From the NCBI GenBank assembly GCA_011947345.1, contig JAAVTG010000057.1, forward strand, positions 558,001 through 622,000: a stretch of DNA of 64,000 bases. The letters run 5' to 3'. Numbering within the stretch: the stretch's first letter is position 1; every line of letters begins with the position of its first letter. The stretch is from Phytophthora quininea. Lineage: Eukaryota; Oomycota; Peronosporomycetes; Peronosporales; Peronosporaceae. Below are positions 57,148 through 64,000 of this stretch, in pieces. Made by a program: the position numbers and the translations under genes. The notes below the pieces were generated by a model, which saw nothing but the letters and a program-made list of their open reading frames with translations, made no database searches and was not told the origin of the DNA.

Positions 57148-58361
57148 ATGGGGAACGCTGCAGGACGGGAACTGAGTCAGGCGGAGCGAGGTCGGCGACC
57201 CAATGACAAGGAGATGCTGGTGCTCTTCAAGATGCAACGGGCACTGTTCCGGCGACTCGTGGCCTCCCCGATGTGCGTCAACTTGAAACTTTGATCGCTT
57301 TTGCGGATGAACTGACCGCTGCTTGTTCTGTTGCAGCACTTGCAGTTGTTGCAGCGATACTGGACCGCCAGCTTCCGTCGCAAGTCGCAGATGCCAGCGT
57401 TCGTGCTGATCAGCGACTTGTGGCAGGAGGTGGGCTTCCTGGACCCCAATCCAGCCGCAGACCTGCATCCGACGGGCGAGCTCGGACTGCAGTGTCTCGT
57501 GTTCTTCGTCGAGACATATCCGGCCGAGACGGCCATGATGCGGCGCGGTCGCGGGGGTATCCCTTCGCTCAAGCTGCCGTCGCTGTTGTCCGCTCGCTGA
57601 GCGTGACGCTGCATCTCATGGATGCAGCAGGCAATCCCGGACCATTCCCAGTGACAGACGCGTTGTTCTGGCAGCTCTTCCGATCGGATGCAGGTTTCTA
57701 CCAGCTATTCGCGCTGGCATTTTTGACGTTCGAGGAGCACTTTTGTGAGGAAGTGGCGTGCAATCCCTGGATGCGGGACGTCGATGTGTGCTCGATCGCA
57801 GTGGTGGACAAGTTGGTCGCAGCGGTTGAGTGCCGGTTGACCGACGCGCTAAAGCGAGCGCCGGTGAAGCTGGCCGACATCCAGGATCTCTGCAGCAACG
57901 GCCGGCACATCGTCGAGAGGAAGGACGCGTCCAATAGCTCAACCAGCAGCAATAACCAAGAGCCCGTCTCGCTCTGGAGTCAACACCACACAACCTCTCG
58001 GAAGCCCATGCGCGAAGTTGGCAAACGTTGGGGGAAAGAGGAGAAGAAGAACTCCACTGCGTCCATCAACAAGGACAAGGAAAAGTACCGTCTGAAGCCG
58101 CGAATGCCCGAAATCGAATACCCCTCAAGCGATAGCTCTCAAGCCAGCGGAGTTAGCAGCGACGCCACCGAATCTCCGTCTCTGACGCAAGACGTAGTAG
58201 ACGATGCCAATGACACCTTCAAGCCGAATCAAGCAGCCGTCGAGTCCACCGACGACCTTTTCGCTGGGTTGGTCACCAAGTCGTTGGCGAACTTCGCTGC
58301 GTCCGTGCGAAAAGAGGTCGTTAAGCCGTCGCGATCGATGCCTTTGGCCAGAAGCTGCTGA
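57148..58361 (+). CDS. ELMO-domain protein
   Basis: About 383 residues in two exons (57148-57272, 57337-58361; 64-base intron with donor GTGCGT and acceptor TTGCAG). MGNAAGRE at the start is a likely myristoylation signal. Residues about 60-215 form an ELMO domain: LLQRYWTASF, LWQEVGFLDPNPAADLHPTG, LGLQCLVFFVETYP and FWQLFRSDAGFYQLFALAF. ELMO-only proteins usually act with Arf or Rac GTPases. The C-terminal 150 residues are Ser-rich and disordered. Two bases seem lost: in CCCC before the splice donor (57266-57269) and in the G run near 57555. Both are needed for frame and splice phase. It converges on the first membrane-array gene with 73 bases between stops. Confidence 0.82.
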
Positions 58362-58434
58362 AATGATAATCGCCTTGAAATTCCACACGATGAAAGCACA
58401 AATGTCTTGCCCATGAATACTATTTGTTGCCTGG

Positions 58435-59925
58435 CTAAAGACGCAAGTACACCCCGAGGAGATGTGAATATTGGCCACAGCAACGACCGCAACGAAGAAC
58501 GCGAGGTACGCGTTGTCCTCGTTGATGCGGTCGAAATCGACACCGTGGTAAATTTCCAGCGTGCTCGCAACCAAATCGACCACGATTTCGACAAGAACTT
58601 GAAAGACGGTGGTCTTCACTTGTATTGTCTGAGCGTGAGTGGCTGAAGACCGACTTCCAAGCTTAAATTTCGGATGAATCCCAAAGAAGAAGAGAATGGC
58701 GTAGGAGCAGCCCATCGCGATGTACTCGGCGCACATATCGGCGTACACTTCCGCCGAATGGTGCGCTAACTTCTCATGGGCCCAGAAAACATCTTTCAGC
58801 CACGGCAACGGCGAGATTCCGGGACTCGAGGCAGTGCTTTCATCTTGTACAGCCGATGACCTCTGCGGCAGGACTGAGATCCCAATCCGATGGAACGAAT
58901 GCTTTGCTAACACGTTGCGAGTCGTTTTGGCCACGTAAAGATTTTCGCAGCGTGATAGCACACCTCAGCGATCGCTAGCACCAACGTCCCGATGATGGTC
59001 AAAGAAGCGCTCTCCTGGCACAACAATATGGTACGAAGCTGCGTGTCGATCATGATTGTAGGCGCTGCAATGATCACCACCATCGAGCGCATGGTCGGCG
59101 GCTTGTTCTGCTTGGTCAAATAGTGCTTTGCCACTTCTTGAGTCATTACTTTGACGAATGTGCTAATCAGAGCAAATAGCAGCAATCCCCACTGGTGCGT
59201 GATCGAAAAGTAACTCACAACGTGGACGTATCCTGCAGCGAGGAGAGCGGCGACTACGAAGGGAATATTCTGACGAAAAGCTCGCACGAAATCCGCAACA
59301 CTCAGCGACCTCTTTACAGATTGAAGATTGGGGGTCCTCTGGATCGAAGACATCGCATTTGCTCTCGTGCTCGGCCCTTTAGTGTATCACTTCGGAAAAT
59401 GTGTCGAGTGTGTGCATCTGCTGCAGCCACGAAGAATGTGCAGCACGTCAACGTCCAGTAGAGATCGAGTCGACACTTTTTGTACGAAATGGGGAGATAC
59501 GCAGTCGCGGTTCCTCCACCGACACTTGCGAGAGTGACGCCAGCCGCATAGGGACAAACACGAGGGAGCAATTTGCCAAGAATTTGAGCTGCTGAAAGTG
59601 TTGAACGTGTCGGACGCGACGCAAACCATTCAGGTAAAAGTCTGCGCACTGAGGCGGCAATGGTGAAGGCCCAGTACAAGCCGTCAAACCACAATATCTT
59701 CACCACTAGAAACTCGACGTACGACTGCTGCTCTGGAGGTCGTCCCGACAGCAAATTGCCCTGTGAAACACCGAACGCAAGCAACCAGGCGACCGACGAG
59801 CTGAGAAGCGAACTTTGCATCATTTTGGTCAGCGTCAGCAGCGCCTTCCACATGTTCCTTTTCAGAGCAAGATTGGGCGTCATCGACAGAGGAATCCCAT
59901 TCGTGGTGGGTTTGACCTTGCTCAT
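58435..59925 (-). CDS. multi-pass membrane protein of array, copy 1
   Basis: About 497 residues after three lost bases, with ten or eleven hydrophobic segments; unknown function. Start ATG at 59925 (MSKVKPTTNGIPLSMTPNLA). Segments and motifs in order: SSVAWLLAFGVSQGNLLSG, LWFDGLYWAFTIAASVRRLL, LYWTLTCCTFFVAAADAHTRHIF split at the shared D-x-[HD]-T-R-H-[IL]-F motif, VVIIAAPTIMIDTQLRTILL, HHSAEVYADMCAEYIAMGCS, VEIVVDLVASTLEIY and AYLAFFVAVVAVANIHISSG. The stop (58435) becomes correct only if a GGGG near 58452 is five Gs, giving SSGVYLRL, which aligns with the other copies. Other losses are near 59322 (C run) and 58935. These are single-base losses of the kind seen in conserved genes, so I treat the gene as intact. 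Confidence 0.7.
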
Positions 59926-60022
59926 TCTCGACTGGAAATCGACCAGTTTGCCATCACATTTTTAGCGGCTTTGCTTTGGGCTGGAGATAATGGCAAAACT
60001 TTTGATATTTCACAACACTAAA

Positions 60023-61700
60023 CTACTGCGGCAGCATGTAGATCCCGGAGGCGATGTGGGTATTGACGACCGCAACGAGCACCATGAAGATGGCCAGGAA
60101 AACGTCATCCTCGTGGAACTTTTCGAAGTTCACGCCCAGGTGCGTTTCCAACGGGATGGCCACGATATCCACGACCACTTCGATCCCAATCTGCATCAAC
60201 ACGGTGGTGATCTGGATGGTGTGTATGGAACTGGAGGAAGCGTTCCCGCCCAGCAAAACCTGGGGTCCGAGCCGAAGCAAATGATCACCACGTAGGCGCA
60301 GCACATGGAGATATACTCGGCATGCATGTCGGCGTACACTTCGGCAGCGTGGAGTGCCATGAGTTTCTGCACTCGAGCAATCCCCTGCCACTCCTGAGAG
60401 GACATCGACACTGAGCCAGAAAGCAAGGACGCCACAGGACGGACCATTCCAGCGGCGAGATCTTCCCCACAAGGCGGGCAAATGGGCTGTGGAGGCGGAA
60501 ATATGCGGATGATTTCTCGAGTTCTTCGCCTCAGATGGAGCGCCGCAGCGAGACGCAGAATCGTTTTGCCAACGGCCAACAACACGGAGCCGGCGATCGT
60601 GATGGTCTTGCTGTCGAGACAGAGTAACACGGTTCGCAGCTGCGAGTCGAGCAAAATTGTCGGTGCTGCTACGATGATCGCCATGGTGCGAAGCGATGGC
60701 GTCTTTGGACGCTTGGCCAGGTAATTTTGGCCACTCCTTGGATGCCGAGTTTGAGCACTTGAGTGCACACGGCAAACGTAAAGAGCTGCCACTTGGACTT
60801 CATTTCGATGACACTGGTGATATGGACGAACGCACCGGCCGAGAGACCCGAAATGACCAGCACCAGGTTTTGCACGAACACTCGTCCGAACTGGGCAAGA
60901 GAAGGCGACCGTCGTGGGCGAGTTTGCCTTCCAGGTTGACGCGATTGGGACCGTCGACGTTTGCGAGTTGCGAGGGCCTGGCCGTTGAGCGTCTCGATCT
61001 GGAAAATATGGCGCGTGTGGGCGTCCGTGACTGTCAGGATGAGATTGTAGCACACCATGGGCCAGTACACGTCGGCTTTCCAGGTGCGGTAGGGTACTGG
61101 GAGCAGAGCGATCCCAATCGCGACGCCGACGCTTACAATAACCACTTGGACGATATGCAGCAGCATTGCTCGCACTAGTTTGACGGTAATTCGCGTCACT
61201 GAGAGCGTCGATGGCGTCGGGCCGGAAGAAAACGTCTCGGGGAGCAACTTGGCGACGCATTCTGCGATGGTAAAGACCCAGCAAAAGATCCAAAACCATA
61301 CCATCTTGGCTGTGAGGAACTCTGCGTACGACTGAAGATCCGCGTCTAGGGCCGAGTAAACGTTGCCCTGGTCGATGCAGAACGCGAGGAGCCACGCGAT
61401 GGATGCGCTGAGCAATGAGTTGCTCAACACGGTTCCAAGCGTTCGAAGAGAATTCCACGCGATCACGTGCGGCTTGACCCCCGACTCGACGTTGGTCGTA
61501 TGTCGTCGAGTGAGCGCGGTGAAAGCTTTGAGTGGCTCCACTTGGTCGTGTCGGACTTGTCGAGCTTTGGTAAATAATCGCACCCACATCGACGACGCTC
61601 TTTGGTCGGTAGTATGTCGGGAGGAAATGCTAGCGTTCGCATGAGGAAACTCGACGTTTCCCTCAAAATAGCAAGTAGACAGCCTGTTTGGAAACAACAT
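60023..61700 (-). CDS. multi-pass membrane protein of array, copy 2
   Basis: About 559 residues after two lost bases. The first ATG is at 61700 (MLFPNRLSTCYFEGNVEFPH); the frame extends upstream only through GTG. It has the longest N-terminus of the array. Shared blocks: SASIAWLLAFCIDQGNVYS, DAHTRHIFQIETLNGQAL, an Arg-rich loop RKRRRSQSRQPGRQTRPR, PTILLDSQLRTVLLC, HAAEVYADMHAEYISMCC, IEVVVDIVAIPLETHLG and VNTHIASGIYMLPQ at the end. Frame changes occur near 60725 and 60255. The stop lies 97 bases upstream of copy 1's ATG, so the array is compact. Family unknown. Confidence 0.7.
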
Positions 61701-61729
61701 TGATCTGTCCACTTCCACGTGATCAGATA

Positions 61730-63155
61730 CTATTTAACTCGTAGAAACACACTGGACGAAATGTGGATGTTGGTGATCGCCACGACGGCCATGAACACTG
61801 CGAGGTACGGCCCGTCCTCGTTGAAACTCGCAAAGTCCATACCCAGACGAATCTCGCACGTCGTCGCCACGAAATCGACAATGAGTTCGATGCCAACCTG
61901 CAGCACCGTCACGGAAGAGACCGAGTAATAGGTCTCGGAAGTCCCATCGCTGCCGAAGCGGAACTTTGGGTGTGACCCAAAGAAGAAGATGATGGCGTAC
62001 GAGCAGCCCATGGCGATATACTCGGCGTTCATGTCGGAATAAACTTCGGCCGCATGCAGAGTCATCAACTTTTGGATGCGTCGTTGCTTTAGATCTGAAA
62101 TCGGAGCTGCAGTACCGACAATTAGCGGTGGAGTGGAGGATGCAATCCGACCTACCGATTTCATGACGTGCATCGTTCGGACTAAGCGAAGGGTAACCTC
62201 CACCACGGCAAGTACAACCGACCCGAATAGTGTCGAGGACACGTTGTTCTGGCTCAGTAGAACCGTTCGGGGTTGTGTGTCGACCAGAATCGTGGGCACA
62301 TGAGAATGGCCATTGTGCGGCTGACTGGCGTCTGACGCTGTTTGCTCAAATATTCCTTGATGCTTTCTTGCAGGACGAGTTTGAGCCCGACACTTGCGAC
62401 GCCAAAGCCGATGGCGTGCCACTGCGTTTCATCGAGATCGAGATAACGATGTGCGAGTAGGCAGAAGCGAGCAGAGAGCACACGGCGAACGGCAGGCCTT
62501 GCCAAAACACTTTGACGTATTGGGCAACGGAAGGCGAACGACGTCGAGATAAAGCTTTCTTGCTGAGATCTCGGCTCTGATCTCGCGCTTGTCCAGCGAC
62601 TGTTTCGTTCTTGAAAATGTGGCGAGTGTCCGTGTCCACCGCAGCGACGAAGAATGAGCAGCAGATGAAGGACCAGTACAGCTCGAGCTTGTACTTGTGA
62701 ATCGAATGAGGCATGAAAACAATACCGATGCACCCGCCAATGCTCATGAGCGTCACAACGATAAAGAAGGACAAGACTCGTGGCGCCAACTTGACGAAGA
62801 TCCGCAGGAACGACAGCTTGGACTGCATCGACTTGACCACAAACACCTCCGGCAGTAGCTTGTGCACTGACGTGACGATACACATCCCGAGGTAGAATAT
62901 GTCGAACCAAAACGTCTTGATGGCAAGAAATTCCATGTACGTCTGCTGTCTTGGCGATTGTCCCGACAGGAAGTTCCCTAGTGTTATTAAGAACGCCAGT
63001 AGCCATGCTGTTGCCGTGCAGGCTATTGAATTGCCCAACAATTTAAGGAGTGTCCAGAACGCTTTCTTCGGGATTTCGCTGCCGTCGATCCTAGCGCATC
63101 GGACCACGACTGTGGGCCGTGGAGACAACGGGTAAATCTTCTTGTGCGGAAGCAT
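61730..63155 (-). CDS. multi-pass membrane protein of array, copy 3
   Basis: About 475 residues after two lost bases. The ATG at 63155 (MLPHKKIYPLSPRPTVVVRC) is chosen because the open frame further upstream overlaps the divergent copy 4. Blocks: TATAWLLAFLITLGNFLSG, LELYWSFICCSFFVAAVDTD followed by TRHIFKNETVAGQA, LVLQESIKEYLSKQRQTPVS, HAAEVYSDMNAEYIAMGCSY, AIIFFFGSHPKF, VGIELIVDFVATTCEIRLG and VFMAVVAITNIHISSSVFLR. Frame changes lie near 62435 (A run) and 62300. The stop at 61730 is only 29 bases from copy 2's ATG, which is tight even for an oomycete and leaves little room for a promoter. Confidence 0.7.
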
Positions 63156-63212
63156 CTTGAGTTGGAAAGCTGGTCGACTGCTCCAGTTTATAGGGAGAGT
63201 TGTTTTTAGAGC

Positions 63213-64000
63213 ATGACGGCGTTGGCAGCGTTTGCCCAGTACTGTTCCCGCGTCAATGCAATGTCTGCCGAGAAGCCCCAGCAAGAGAAACTCGCTTGGA
63301 ATTGACCGAGTGCAAGTTCTCCCCGTCACTCGAGTTGCCGCCAAGCAGCAGACTGTAGCGCCCAGTCGTTGTGTGTTGCCCGCCGCCATCGCTTGGCACA
63401 CCGTTCGGACGATTGGAAAAATACTGCGCAATTCGCTGCTCAGCGTCACCATCGCTTGGCTGTTCACGTTCTGCTGTAATGTCGGCAACGTTTTCTCGCG
63501 GAGAGCGCCGTCCCAGCAGTCGGTCGAGGAGGTTCTGCTGGCCAAGATTATCTGGTTCCACTGCTTCTTCGGCATCTCCACGGGGGCTCTCTACGTTTCG
63601 CTACTGCTGACCGAAAAACTGGCTGAGCATTCTACGACCAGATCTCCGCTGCTGCATTGGACGACGAGATTGTTCCGGCCATTACTGCCGTACTTTGTCA
63701 TGGTCGCGATGATCGTCGTGGGTGGCTGCATTGCGCTAACGCGCGTCTTGAAGGGGGACCAGAGACCTAAGGTCTGCCTTTACTACTCGCAGTTCTGCTT
63801 CTACGTGTTTGTTGGCTGCACCGACACCCAGGCATCTGTTCCGGACCGAGACTGTGCGCGGTCAAGCACTAGTCACCCGCCGAATCGCGCGGCGAGACAA
63901 GAAGCTCAGCATCAAACCGCCCTCGTCCAGACGACGCTTTTTCCGCGTCCTTGTGCAGGATCTGCCGCTGTTTGTGTCGGCTCTGTTTGCCACAGCCTAC
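63213..64000 (+). CDS. multi-pass membrane protein of array, copy 4 (divergent strand, cut by window edge)
   Basis: This is the N-terminal half of a fourth paralogue on the plus strand. Recognisable blocks: LLSVTIAWLFTFCCNVGNVF, SQQSVEEVLLAKIIWFHCFF, LLPYFVMVAMIVVGGCIALT, and after a frame change near 63830 the shared RHLFRTETVRGQALVTRR, then LVQDLPLFVSALFATAY at the edge. The ATG at 63213 or 63261 opens a frame that stops near 63305; the conserved part continues in another frame, so two shifts are needed. Both shifts are plus one or minus two, unlike the usual single losses, so this copy may be damaged. Its start is only 57 bases from copy 3's start on the other strand. Confidence 0.55.

Noticed and set aside
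1..64000. RXLR or Crinkler effectors, tRNA genes, CRISPR arrays
   Set aside because: No secreted short protein with an RXLR-EER pattern, no LFLAK-type start, no tRNA T-loop motif in a cloverleaf context and no regular spaced repeats were found by eye.

Overview
The window reads as nuclear DNA of an oomycete, most likely Phytophthora or a close relative. The evidence is GC-rich, compact genes; short GT-AG introns of about 44-81 bases; a start-proximal element at 94-112 that resembles the oomycete initiator; clusters of decayed ankyrin genes; a leucine-rich-repeat receptor with a TKL kinase; and a plant-type cystathionine beta-lyase. The species cannot be fixed from the sequence alone. No tRNA, rRNA, CRISPR array or intact transposon was seen.

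Layout. Positions 1-19.7 kb are an accessory region. It holds three copies of a secreted seven-cysteine protein family (116-1892 +, 4092-5906 -, 17278-19033 +) and three decayed ankyrin-repeat genes (1993-3623 +, 11869-13736 -, 13868-15313 -). An FSH1-type serine hydrolase and a nine-exon valyl-tRNA synthetase sit among them. From 19.7 to 58.4 kb lies a conserved core: an IQ-WW-ankyrin-C2 protein, a DUSP11-like phosphatase, RPB2, a sphingolipid delta-4 desaturase, a LisH/cystathionine beta-lyase fusion, an uncharacterised intron-rich gene, asparagine synthetase, a TTLL-type tubulin ligase, the receptor kinase, a probable myristoylated PX protein, a P4-ATPase, an RBM26/27-like RNA-binding protein, glutaredoxin, cysteine synthase, a saccharopine-dehydrogenase-like protein and an ELMO-domain protein. 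From 58.4 kb to the right edge lies an array of four unrecognised multi-pass membrane paralogues: three in tandem on the minus strand and one divergent copy cut by the edge.

One property affects every reading. Many genes that must be intact (RPB2, valyl-tRNA synthetase, asparagine synthetase, P4-ATPase and others) carry frameshifts. Nearly all equal the loss of one base, usually in a run of 3-6 identical bases. Adding the lost bases back gives whole-codon lengths in every case tested. I read this as under-called homopolymers in the assembly, so frameshift alone is not taken as proof of a pseudogene. The ankyrin copies differ: they also carry nonsense and stop-loss substitutions.

Working links are few. 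Glutaredoxin and cysteine synthase are adjacent, and cystathionine beta-lyase adds a second sulfur amino-acid enzyme. RBM26 and glutaredoxin start divergently from a 262-base region. Asparagine synthetase and the uncharacterised gene do so from 347 bases. Best candidates for something undescribed are the membrane-protein array and the secreted seven-cysteine family with its shared identical tract.
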